Assembly: GCA_947561395.2 (NCBI GenBank)
Contig: OX387190.1
Coordinates: 37,436,392 to 37,500,391, forward strand
Reading direction: 5' to 3'
Source of the DNA: Buxus sempervirens
Lineage: Eukaryota; Streptophyta; Magnoliopsida; Buxales; Buxaceae
Length of the DNA stretch: 64,000 nt
The notes beneath the pieces are model-generated. The model saw only the letters and a list, made by a program, of their open reading frames with translations. It did not search any database and was not told the origin of the DNA. The translations under genes and the position numbers were made by a program. Positions 35,101-45,068 of this stretch are shown one piece after another; the stretch's first letter is position 1; every line of letters starts with the position of its first letter.

Positions 35101-36031
35101 ATTGATCAATATTTTATTTTGTCAGCTGAAAGAGAGAATAAAAGTACATAAAACAACATTTAGTGACCAGTATTCTGCTCCCATTCAATCATCAATCACA
35201 TCATTTATCCGAAAAAATTGTGTTTTCTTGATCCATGCAAAAAAAAAAATGATATGAATCTTTACAGTTGCAATTCAATTTCGTTCATAGCAGTTAAAAT
35301 TAAAATGACCAAAAGAAAAAACATAAAAATAAAAATGAGGATCCGTAATGATTCAATTTGATTTGCTCTTTACCTCTAACTTGATCGTCTCGACAAAGCA
35401 TAGCGGCCAACGTTGTCTTCCCGCATCCTCCGGGAGCGCAAAGTCCGAGTACGGACACGTCGTCTCTAAAAAGCTGCAGCTTCAAATGTTTGAGAGGCAC
35501 ATCTAATGCAACAGTAAGAGTTGACTTTTGAGGAACTGCACACCAACCCTCGCACACACCGGGAATTGAACTCGCACCTCTTCGGTCTCCCATTCCGTCC
35601 AACTTCCGACAGGCGTCTTTAACATCAACCAAGATCTGTTTGTTGTCAAGCCACATCTCCGCCTGCAAATCCATCTGAAAGAACCTGAGCAGAGCTGCGT
35701 TCAACTTGATGATCTTCTTGGCATAACGGTAGTTCTTGTAAATATTCCATAAAGGGGTGTTGGAGCACTTGCGAACAAGTTCCTTCCCACTATGCAACTG
35801 AAACAACAAGGCATCGATATCGGATCTCCGACGTTCCGTTAACAATCCGTCCAATTGCTTTACCTCGTTGACGAGGGGAATTACAAATTCAAGCGTGGAC
35901 TTGAGTTGCTGCACGTAGGCTTTGCAACGGAAAGCCTTGTTATTCACATCTAAAATGACTCTCAACAACTCTCCCGCCACAGCCCCCAACACAATCTGTC
36001 CTGTAAATGCTAAGGCCATAAAGTTCTTCAA
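32200..36031 (-). CDS. NRG1: RPW8-type helper NLR, NRG1 class, copy A
   Basis: Five exons on the minus strand: 35374-36031, 34650-35053, 33621-33973, 33153-33367 and 32200-33047. They give 825 residues with no internal stop. Residues about 6-150 form the RPW8-like CC domain. NB-ARC follows, with P-loop GGCGKTT (201-207, K205), kinase-2 LLLVLDDVW (ends 287), RNBS-B KILVTSR and GLPL-type GFPLA (361-365). The MHD position reads QHD (489-491), normal for this class. The C-terminal LRR (555-800) includes ELPPEICGITHLQKLSITNC and LPEGMGELCGLRKL. NRG1 proteins act downstream of TIR-NLRs with EDS1/SAG101 as membrane-pore helpers in immunity. Intron 4 begins with GC (CTCAG|GCAAGTAAA); using the later GT would give a stop. 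An alternative start is Met5 (36019). It converges with the kinase gene, stop codons about 555 bp apart. Confidence 0.95.
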
Positions 36032-36255
36032 GCCTAATCGATCTTCTCTGGTAGATATAAGAAAGAAAGAAAAAAATGGAAATTAGGGCAAATTGACTGT
36101 TGTGGGAAGCAGAGATGTTGAATTACGTAGAAACCATTTTAGTGGAGAGTGGAGGACAAGAAGATATGCAATTCGAATAAAAAATGGAGGGAGACATCAA
36201 CCCGACGCGAATCTGACGCGCAACCTCCTGATCTCCGTTCCCCTACGTAACCGGG

Positions 36256-36424
36256 CGCAAAAGCATTTCCTCTCGAGCCTCTCGAGCCAAAATCCAGTGG
36301 TTGTATTGTATGAAACCACCAACTGAGATGGAATTTGGATGTGTGAACTGTGAAGCCCTTTCTAAGGCATCTATCCGGGTGTTTCACACCGACACCTATG
36401 AGTGGCACCAGGTGAAATGCTTCC
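36256..36424. mobile_element. Small MITE, copy 1 of a three-copy family
   Basis: It begins near AAAGCATTTCCTCTCGAG and ends near GGTGAAATGCTTCC, inverted repeats of each other. The interior GGAATTTGGATGTGTG matches copies near 41140 and 62860. It lies about 220 bp upstream of NRG1-A. Exact ends are uncertain. Confidence 0.6.
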
Positions 36425-36833
36425 ATACTTTAACTGCATAACCAATGACATCTAATCGTGCAAAAGCAACGCAAGTTCCCTTTTCAACTCCCCGCTTGAA
36501 AATCCGATTCTAATGTCAATGAGTCACATCTTAATCCGTTTACCGCCTGTTTTTGATTAAATATTCCCATTAAATTGAATTTTCTACCAATTAAATATCC
36601 ATAGAATCGGATTCGGATCTTGGTGGATCCGATCCAAATCCGATCTATTTACAGCCCCAAACTGAGGTCAAAGAGCAATTTAAGCCTTCCAACTTTCTGC
36701 AGCAGTGATAAACACAAAAGTCTTATATTTAAAAAAAAAAGAGTGATTTTTGAGCTGCAGCACATTTCTACTGCTGGGTACGTTTATACAATACATGTAC
36801 AAGACGCAGTGATGCTCTGGAAAATTTTCCTCA

Positions 36834-39800
36834 TCAATGAAAACGCTGGTTGCGGAGGTCAACCCCAAGCCAATCTAAGTTGATGTTATCGTTGGGAACC
36901 ATCACGATTAGGTTGGAGAGATGGATTTGGAGCGTTTCCCATAGACTGGCTGTTTCTTCATCACATATCACATCCTTAAGATACTCAAGACCCATGGTTG
37001 ACCTTGGCAATTCACTCACTCTCCAGCACTGTCTCATGTCAAGTTTCCGTAAACCACACAACTCACCCATTCCTTCAGGCAGTTTCTTCAAGTTCAAACA
37101 GTCAGATAAATCAAGGAGCCTTAGCTTACGGAGTCTTCCAATTGAATCTGGCAATTCTAAGAGTCTGGTACACACGTGCAACCTTAGGACCTCTAAGTTT
37201 GTCATATTTCCAATTCCTTGAGGCAGTGCAGAAAGACTGTGACAATTGGTGATACTAAGCTTCTGCAGGTGGGTGATACCACAGATTTCCGGAGGCAATT
37301 CTGCTAGATCGTTGCAGTAGTCAATGTCAACCTCTTTGAGGTTCGGAAACATTGTGGGGTAACAGTTCCTGAATGCTTGCCCAACCTCACACATTACCAA
37401 TGATATCTTATGTAAATTCTTCAAGGGGGCTGCAATTTCCCCAAGGGAAGGAACCACAATCTTCTCTAACCTGATCCTCTTTAGATAGGAGAAAGAACCA
37501 AATGCTAGAAAGTCACTTAATTTGGCATGTTGAGAATCGTAATTTGAGATCATTAGAACCTTCAGTTTCCACATTGACTGCATGAATGAGGGTAATGTGT
37601 AATTCCTGGCGGAAAAATTCAAAATTAGAACCTCAACTTCAGGTAGTTGCATCTCACACCAGCTTGATGGTAACATTTCACCTGCGAATTACTCATGAGT
37701 CATGATACATGGAAGAATGTTTAAAAAGAGGAGAGGATGTAGGGGGAAGAAGGATCTCATAAATTTCTGTGCGGTAATCCCAGTATAATTAAATGAAATT
37801 TACTGACCTGTGTGGATCGACACAAGCCTGGCATTCAATTGTTGGAACTTTTGCTCCCTCCAGATACTAGAAATGTCATCTTCTTTTTTGTCCATGATAA
37901 GTCTCTTATTCAAGTTTAAGTCTTGCTGCTGAAGGCTCTGATGAATAGCCAAATCTCTCAGCAGATCATGCTGTACCACAAAGAGCTCATTGAAGTTTCC
38001 ATCTATCTCCCCTGCATCTTTCCTGATGAATGATAAAATGTTCAATTGCTAAGGAAATGTGTAAATGAAAGTGAGTACGTGCGTGCGTGTGTGCGTGTGC
38101 GCATTATAGGAAAACAATGGATATTAGTTACCAGCACCAATTCACATGCCCTTATATACTATTGATAAATGAAGATGATGATCTGACCACAAAAGGAGTC
38201 AGCTCCTACGAATAGTTGAAAGAAAGTTCTTCCAATTCTTATTTTCTTTTCTATAATTTCTTTTGTCATTTGCGCTCAATATTAGTGCTATGTTCATAGA
38301 AAATTTTCCAACAGGAAATAAAATAAAATCATATTGCAAATAAAATTAGACAGTATACCTTGTGCTCTCAACTAGATTAATGAGATTTTGACTTGATAGC
38401 TCAAGGAGGTTGACGTAGGCATCATCTTCATCTAGTCCATAACATTCAACCCAAATATCAACAAGAGCAGAGGCAGGGATCCTTCCATTTGCAGGAAAGG
38501 AACCCAAGTCCAGAAAGCACTGTCGCACCGTGTCATCCAAGAATTGTAAACTGGTGGCAAGACAATCAAGCAGGTCCCTGTCAGAATTGAAAATGGAGCC
38601 AACTTTTGACAGTTGCCTCTCAGTGTGTTGCCACTTTCTTCTAGGCTGCTGATGCAGTGAGCGACCAATGACCTTAATTGCCAGTGGGAATCCCTTACAA
38701 CCTTCTACTATCTGTGTTTCAATGCCATCAAGTATCATCATTTAGTACAATTCTGCTTTAAACCTAAGCACTCTGGTCCAAATCAAGAGAGCAGTAAAGG
38801 AAAAATCAAAACACAATATGTAGCAACATTTATGTATTTCAGCAGTCTGGCAATATACACCAAGAACACGATTATGTCCTCTGTTTTTCCTATGATGCCT
38901 ACAAGAGAATAATTGTTGAAAAACGAACAGCAAATATAAACAGGAAATCATAGCACAGGATGTATGATATCCTCAATTTTAACTCATCATAGAATTGAGT
39001 TCTTTGATCCATAAAGATGACAATGAGTTGAGTTACCCATCTTTCATAACCAACAAGAGATATTATATGAATTTGTCATTAGAAGCCTTTGCCTGGTTTT
39101 ATCATCTAATAGAAGCAGAAGAATTTTTTACTTCTTGCTAGAAAACCAATTGCCTAATTGATTTTTATCTTCAAGACTTTACTTTTTGGGGTCGTCGGTG
39201 CAAAGTCATACGGCTACATATTCATTCAGGCACTACAATGGAATATTGATAAGAAGAGAGCAAATGATATCTGCATATTGTCAACAGTAATGTGTTTTAA
39301 ATAATATGTTCATATGCAAGCACGCAGACTAATATAAAAGACAAATAAGGCACTCTTTGTATGCCCATGAACATAGCAAAAATGCAGGCACATAATGGTT
39401 AATAGACAAGGCACCTTGTTCACAAGATCGTCATCTGTTCTCTCAAAGTTAGCCTCATTTGGGAATGCTGAGTGGCGAAAAAGGGTCATAGCGTCAGGGT
39501 CGCTTAACATTTTCAAAGAATATGTAGCATCAAATGTTTGAAATACTGTTCTTGATGTAACCAATATCTTGTATCCAACTATTCTGAACATAAGCTTGTC
39601 AAGGACAGACACTGACCAAACATCATCCAATACCAACAATAATGGTTCAGGTTCTCTCTGCTTTAGCAGGAATCCTAGAACCTTAACTGCATCTTCATCA
39701 TTCTGAAACTCAGGCAAATTAGACTTGTGGACCATCTGTTCAAATAATCTCTGAAGGGTGACCTTCAAGTTGGGTGAGCTTGAAATGGTTAAAAAGAAGA

Positions 39801-40813
39801 TGTTCTCCCTGAATATGCCTGTCCAAGCAAAGTATAAGGAACAATTCTATTAAGAAAGACCGTGTATTGATCAATATTTTATTTTGTCAGCTGAAAGAGA
39901 GAAAAAAGTACTTTTTTTTTTGGTAAAAGAGAAAAAAGTACATAAAACAACATTTAGTGACCAGTATTCTGTTCCCATTCAATCATCAATCACATGATTT
40001 ATCCGAAAAAATTGTGTTTTCTTGATCCATGAAAAAAAAATGATATGAATCTTTACAGTTGCAATTCAATTTCGTTCATAGCAATTAAAATTAAAATGAC
40101 CAAAAGAAAAAAAAAAATGAGGATCCGTAATGATTCAATTTGATTTGCTCTTTACCTCTAACTTGATCGTCTCGACAAAGCATAGCGGCCAACGTTGTCT
40201 TCCCGCATCCTCCGGGAGCGCAAAGTCCGAGTACGGACACGTCGTCTCTAAAAAGCTGCAGCTTCAAATGTTTGAGAGGCACATCTAATGCAACAGTAAG
40301 AGTTGGCATTTGAGGAACTGCACACCAACCCTCGCACACACCGGGAATTGAACTCGCACCTCTTCGGTCTCCCATTCCGTCCAACTTCCGACAGGCGTCT
40401 TTAACATCAACCAAGATCTGTTTGGTGTCAAGCCACATCTCCGCCTGCAAATCCATCTGAAAGAACCTGAGCAGAGCTGCGTTCAATTTGATGATCTTCT
40501 TGGCATAACGGTAGTTCTTGTAAATATTCCATAAAGGGGTGTTGGAGCACTTGCGAACAAGTTCCTTCCCACTATGCAACTGAAACAACAAGGCATCGAT
40601 ATCGGATCTCCGACGTTCCGTTAACAATCCGTCCAATTGCTTTACCTCGTTGACGAGGGGAATTACGCATTCAAGCGTGGACTTGAGTTGCTGCACGTAG
40701 AATTTGCAACGGAAAGCTTTGTTATTCACATCTAAAATGACTCTCAACAACTCTCCTGCCACAGCCCCCAACACAATTTCTCCTGTAAATGCTAAGGCCA
40801 TAAAGTTCTTCAA
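36834..40813 (-). CDS. NRG1: RPW8-type helper NLR, NRG1 class, copy B
   Basis: Five exons on the minus strand: 40156-40813, 39415-39818, 38359-38711, 37808-38022 and 36834-37681. The exon lengths are identical to copy A and again give an uninterrupted 825 residues. The P-loop GGCGKTT, LLLVLDDVW, KILVTSR, GFPLA and QHD motifs are all kept, so it looks functional. By eye about 38 residues differ from copy A: 6 in exon 1, 14 in exon 2, 4 in exon 3, 7 in exon 4 and 7 in exon 5. Intron 4 here begins with a normal GT (CACAG|GTCAGTAAA), unlike copy A. It is head to tail with A, so the pair arose by tandem duplication. Role as for copy A; whether the two have split tasks cannot be read from sequence. 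Confidence 0.95.
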
Positions 40814-41039
40814 GTCTAATCGATCTTCTCTGATCGATGTAAGTAGGGAAATTAGGGCAAATTGACTGTTGTGGGAAGCAGAGATTTGGAATTACGTAGA
40901 AACCATTTTAGTGGAGAGTGGAGGGCAAGAAGAAACGCAATTCGAATCTAAAAAGGAGGAAGGAAGACATGAACCCGACGCGAATCGGACGCGCGAACTC
41001 CTCTTCATCTACATTCCGCCACGTAACCAGGTGCAAAAT

Positions 41040-41225
41040 GCTTTTATACCTCTCGTCATGCATCTCTATAACGGATATTTTAGAAAACATTTCTTCAAGA
41101 GCCAAAATCCCTAATATCCATGAAACCACCGGCTGGATGGAGTTTGGATGTGTGGAGCCCTTCTGACATGGGCATCCATCCGAATGTGTTTCACATTGGA
41201 ATCAGTGGTGCTCTTGTACTTTACT
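41040..41225. mobile_element. Small MITE, copy 2 of a three-copy family
   Basis: GGAGTTTGGATGTGTGGAG and GACATGGGCATCCATCC match the copy at 62774-62922 (inverted) and, less well, the one at 36256-36424. It sits at the equivalent distance upstream of NRG1-B, so it was carried along by the gene duplication. Its left part has an extra AT-rich insertion and the ends are blurred. Confidence 0.5.
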
Positions 41226-41740
41226 ACATCTATTACTAATATAAAGAGAACTTGAAAGATTCGAACTTGATTTTATTTTTCTATGTCCGAATCGCCTTTT
41301 GGGGAGCATTTTTCTCAAGTTAGTTACGGAGAGCATTTTTCTGGATGGCCTACGTTCATCTCCGCGTAGTGCGTGTGCAGCCCCTAATAAACAGAAAAAA
41401 GGAACCAATGACATCTAATCGAGCAAAAGCAACGCAAGGACCTTTTCAATTTCCCGGCTTGACAAATGAAGCTGATGTCAAAGAGCAATTTAAGCAAGCA
41501 AACTCATGTCATTTGTCAGGGTTGCAACTTGCAAATGAGGAAAGCAAATCCTCTGCAACCCACGACATTACTGCAAGTCTGCAACCTTTACTACGACGAA
41601 GTCCGTTCGATTCGTGGCAGGTCGGGTCCGTTTCAGACCCGGCTAAACTTTCCCCCATTTCACTATTCACCATGGTTTAATAGCTACCTATTCATCTTTC
41701 CGGCGGCTATATAAACTTTTCTGACAGACTTCCCTCGTTG

Positions 41741-41950
41741 AAGCAACGCAAAAACAAACTAAACCAGAAAAATCCAGAGACCTTTCTTGTGATTACGGTG
41801 GAGCAACACAGAAACAAACTAAATCTATAAGAAAATTCCAAAGACCTTTCTTGTGAATAACAAACTAAATCTGTGGAGCAACATAGAAAAATCCAGAGAC
41901 CTTTCTTCTGAATAACAAGTTTTTGGCGATCAAGCCATCACCAAGCGTTC
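41741..41950. repeat. Carrier repeat, copy 1 (about three tandem units)
   Basis: Diverged units share GCAACACAGAAACAAACTAA and ATCCAGAGACCTTTCTTGTG. The array ends in AATAACAAGTTTTTGGCGAT, then CAAGCCATCACCAAGCGTTC (41931-41950). The same units and the same terminal 20-mer occur at 52480-52620. The sequence directly after the 20-mer differs between the two copies. A TATATAAAC box lies just upstream at about 41708. Confidence 0.85.
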
Positions 41951-42283
41951 AATCCAAAAGCCCACGGAAGACCAGCCTTTTCTCTTGTTGAATCTATTTC
42001 CTCTTTTGGCTGCGATTTCTCTCCTTCGGCTCTAAGAGAAGGTAGTATGGAACTCAGGTAGGACCTTACGCGACAGGACTGAAGGAGGAAGAAAAGAAAT
42101 CGCTTGAGTTTGGCATGATTGGGTTCGGAGGGATCAAGATAGGAGAGGATTTGATAGCCGTTGGTGAGGTTCGTAGAAGGCATATAAGTGCCGGTGAAGA
42201 GATATTTCTTCTCTACTTTGAAACATCAAAGAGGACGAGGAAGCTCTTGCTGTCTATTACCTCGTGGCATGTTGTTTGGAAGT
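41951..42283 (-). pseudogene. Allene oxide synthase (CYP74A) gene fragment
   Basis: The minus strand reads DSKSFLVLFDVSK, then after a one-base loss EKKYLFTGTYMPSTNLTNGY, ILSYLDPSEPNHAKLKRFLF and FLLQS. A two-base loss shifts the frame, after which KVLPEFHTTFS follows, then EIAAK. This is the central region of allene oxide synthase, the jasmonate-pathway P450 that dehydrates 13-hydroperoxy fatty acids. Only about 110 of roughly 500 residues are present, with several frameshifts and no heme-binding Cys region, so it cannot be functional. It begins exactly at the end of the carrier repeat and is cut on the other side by a hAT-like element. Confidence 0.9.
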
Positions 42284-43011
42284 AGGGGTGACAATCGGTC
42301 GAATATGGATCAAATATATGTATATTTGTATTTGAATCTGAATTTTAGTAGATCTTAGATTTTAGATTCGTATTCGAACCACGGATCTAAATCCTATATT
42401 CGAATTCTCTAATTTCGATTTCGGATCGAATTCGAATATATATCCCATTCATTACCAGCTACTCAGAGAGGGATTTAAATGAGAAATGGGTTTGAACTTC
42501 AAATTTAAAGCACCACGCAACAGTGGATATTGAGCGACTAACAAAAAAAATCGTACCCCGGAACTTAGAACGACCGGCCTATTCTGGACAATGGAATTTC
42601 AAAGCAAAAAAGGTTTCAAAATAAGAGGTTTTGGAATTTGTTCTTTAAGTGGGTTTATAGGTATCAATCGCCGGAGGGTGGCAGCCACAAAGAGGAGAGA
42701 AAGTTTAAATTTAGAGCAAATCATTCTCTAAAGGTTTTTGGTTTTAGTTATGATGGTTCAACCGTAGTTTATAAATGGTCTACAGTCTAACCAATGTTTG
42801 CTCTGGGTTTATGTACAGGATATATATGATTTCGGTTGAATCCTATTCAGATCGGATATATGTATATTCGCATTTGAATCTAAAATTTTTTGGATCTTAG
42901 ATTTCAGATCCGTATTCGAACCACGAATCTTAGATTTCGGATCGGATTCGCCAATTTCGAATCGGATTCGGATCAAATTTGGATACATATCCAACCCATT
43001 GCCAGCCCTAC
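42284..43011. mobile_element. hAT-like inverted-repeat element
   Basis: The left end TAGGGGTGACAATCGG pairs with the right end, read inverted as TAGGGCTGGCAATGGG. About 170 bp next to each end (around 42290-42460 and 42830-43005) are GATTCGxATTCG-rich and complementary. No convincing 8-bp flank duplication was found, so the family is inferred from end sequence only. The interior has no coding frame. Confidence 0.6.
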
Positions 43012-44139
43012 CTGAAACACCGTTGACTGATATTTTTGCATTTGAGACTTGAAGAACTCCTCTCTACCTTGGTTGTAGAAGTAGACAAGTGGTTAAAAAT
43101 TTAAAAATAAAAATAGAAAAATCAAATGCCATTAAGGCTTTTAACGCTATGTATGGATGAGCTGCTCTTCTCCTTCACCTTCTTTAGGATTGGGGTGGTC
43201 TCAAGCAACTGGTCTTCTATGAACCTCTAATGAACCCTTTCTCCTCCCCACTTCCGCCGGAGCTCTTCGTTGTAGTCGCCGCAAAGCTCTTCAGGTCACC
43301 GGAGCAAAGGCTAGGGTGATAGACGCCACTGATTTCGGTGAGTCTCCCACAGAGTCGTATAACTAAGGTTAACCGAGTTTTGATTCCAGCAAGTCATGGG
43401 TTGGATGAGGTTAACATAACTATGGTTAACACCTAAACGCTTGCCACGCGTCGAATGGACTGCTTAATAGTAAAGGTCGCAATAAAGTGGTGCATCGTAG
43501 AGGATTTACTTTCGCAAAGGAGTCAAAGACAAGTTAAGCTTTGCGTGACTCACGTAAATTTCAAAGAATGTATGCACTCGACCAGGGTTGCTTATCAGTC
43601 CGGGCCTTCAAGGCCCAGAACATTTTGAGCGTGCTCGTATCCGACATAGCCCATCACCTATTTACAGATTCAATAAAGTTAGGAACCTACCCCTTTTTTT
43701 AGTGGATTGGATTAAAATGGAGTTAGGAACTTAGGACAAGCTTATAGATACAATAGGTTTTCATGATTGGTCCGGCGTACGTAACTTGCTGCATAATTAA
43801 TGGGTTGAGTTGGGCCTTAAGGTCACGCATGCAGTTCCTTATCCGGTGGGTCAAAGTCAACCATATTTAGCCTAACACTAACCCATTGTTCTATCCACTT
43901 TTGATTAAATTAATGGAAAGAAAAGGGGGCTATCATAAGGTACAAGCTTATAAACAGTCCCTTTATCCAGAAAGAGAAACCTCAGGACATAAAAATCTAT
44001 CTTCAATGGATGTGGCTGACCAAAGTATGTATCCTAGGTCATGCCAACTGAGAACATGCACCATATATTTGAAGTGTACATCATCACTACCAGTCGGATA
44101 ACTGGTGATTAGGTAATACAATAGCAATGACTTGTTCTG
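43012..44139. other. Spacer and 3' region of the reticulon gene
   Basis: No gene was seen. A GC-richer patch at 43150-43330 (CTTCCGCCGGAGCTCTTCG) might be another gene fragment, but I cannot name it. Confidence 0.4.
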
Positions 44140-45068
44140 CTACTCAACTTTTTCTTCCTTACTGTCATGGACGGCCTTTCTCTCCTTATCGTCATGGACA
44201 ACCTCCTTCTTCTTTCTTTTAAACAGCCTCTCGTTAATGATGTTGTATAATTTTCTACTCTGCAACTTCATGCGCTGCACCCACTCCTTTATCTTGTCCT
44301 CGTACCTCTCATAGATCACAGGCACAGTCATACCCAACAAAATTCCTATTGACAACACAAGCCAGACCAATTCGTGAGCTACAGGAGACACCCAAACAGA
44401 TTTGCGATTTGAGATTCATAGGAGAGAGCTTACCTATATAGGAAAGTGTAAGTAGATCGAACAAGCTTCCCAAAAATGAGAGCATCAGCAATCCAGCTAC
44501 CGCTCCTGCGAACACATACCATTCTCCTTCTGCACCCACTCGAAACATCCATCGTACCCCTTCTTCCATCCATTCTCGAATGGAGTTCCCCAGGGAGATG
44601 GCTGAATCCTCTGCAACGTGCAATCTCGACATGCTCGGTGCTTCTCTGCGTTACAAACACAGTATTAATTCGGAACCTCTCACTTTCCCTTTCCCTATAT
44701 ATGCCTATGATATACATGGATGACGGTGTATATAATCAATAAAAGAGAGTTGCTTGCTTAATTACCTGCCGAAAATCCTATACATGTTTCCCCAAAAAAA
44801 CAATATAATTACAACGGACATGGCCACCCAAGAAAGAAGTGTGATGAAGTTGAACTGATAAACTTCCAGCAGTACCCATAGTACTGTTGAAATGAAAAGA
44901 ACCGATAAACTCAACTTCTTGTTCTTCCATAAAAATACGTCCCTCACAATATCTGCAACAAAGCAACTTTTAACTGGTAATTAAGGAAGCTCATTGGAGA
45001 GGGGGAGCAGGAGTGTTGAGTTATACAGTACCTTTTGTGGGTTGTGGTGATTGAGTTGTAGCAGACAT
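44140..45068 (-). CDS. Reticulon-like protein B (RTNLB)
   Basis: Four exons on the minus strand: 45032-45068, 44766-44952, 44434-44645 and 44140-44345. All are GT-AG and give 213 residues beginning MSATTQSPQPTK. The reticulon homology domain opens with DIVRDVFLWKNKKLS and has two long hydrophobic hairpins, VLFISTVLWVLLEVYQF...SVVIILFFWG and FAGAVAGLLMLSFLGSLFDLLTLSYIGILLG. They are separated by a loop with EWMEEGVRWMFRVGAEGEWY, and TVPVIYERYEDKIKEWVQ follows. The overall order is like small RTNLBs such as Arabidopsis RTNLB13. These proteins wedge into and curve tubular ER membranes. The C-terminus is a charged Lys/Glu tail (KEEKVE). Every splice junction restores the frame and the length is normal. 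Confidence 0.93.

Larger units (their letters stand above)
32050..36683. repeat. Tandem duplication unit A (NRG1-A)
   Basis: The unit runs from the shared TTCTGCAGCAGTGATAAA block (at about 32058 here, 36696 in unit B) through the whole NLR gene and its 5' spacer. It ends at GTCAAAGAGCAATTTAAG (36666-36683), which recurs at the far end of unit B (41476-41493). Coding exons have identical lengths in both units. Introns and spacers differ by small indels. Confidence 0.85.
36677..41493. repeat. Tandem duplication unit B (NRG1-B)
   Basis: The second copy of the unit described for A, head to tail with it. It differs by a roughly 70-bp extra stretch in the exon 3-4 intron (about 38130-38210), a T-run insertion near 39910 and differences in the 5' spacer. 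The junction between units lies at about 36677-36690. Confidence 0.85.

Noticed and set aside
36850-37252. Plus-strand frames opposite the NLR last exon (also at 32216-32618)
   Set aside because: They are antisense shadows of the LRR exon, repeated only because the gene is duplicated.
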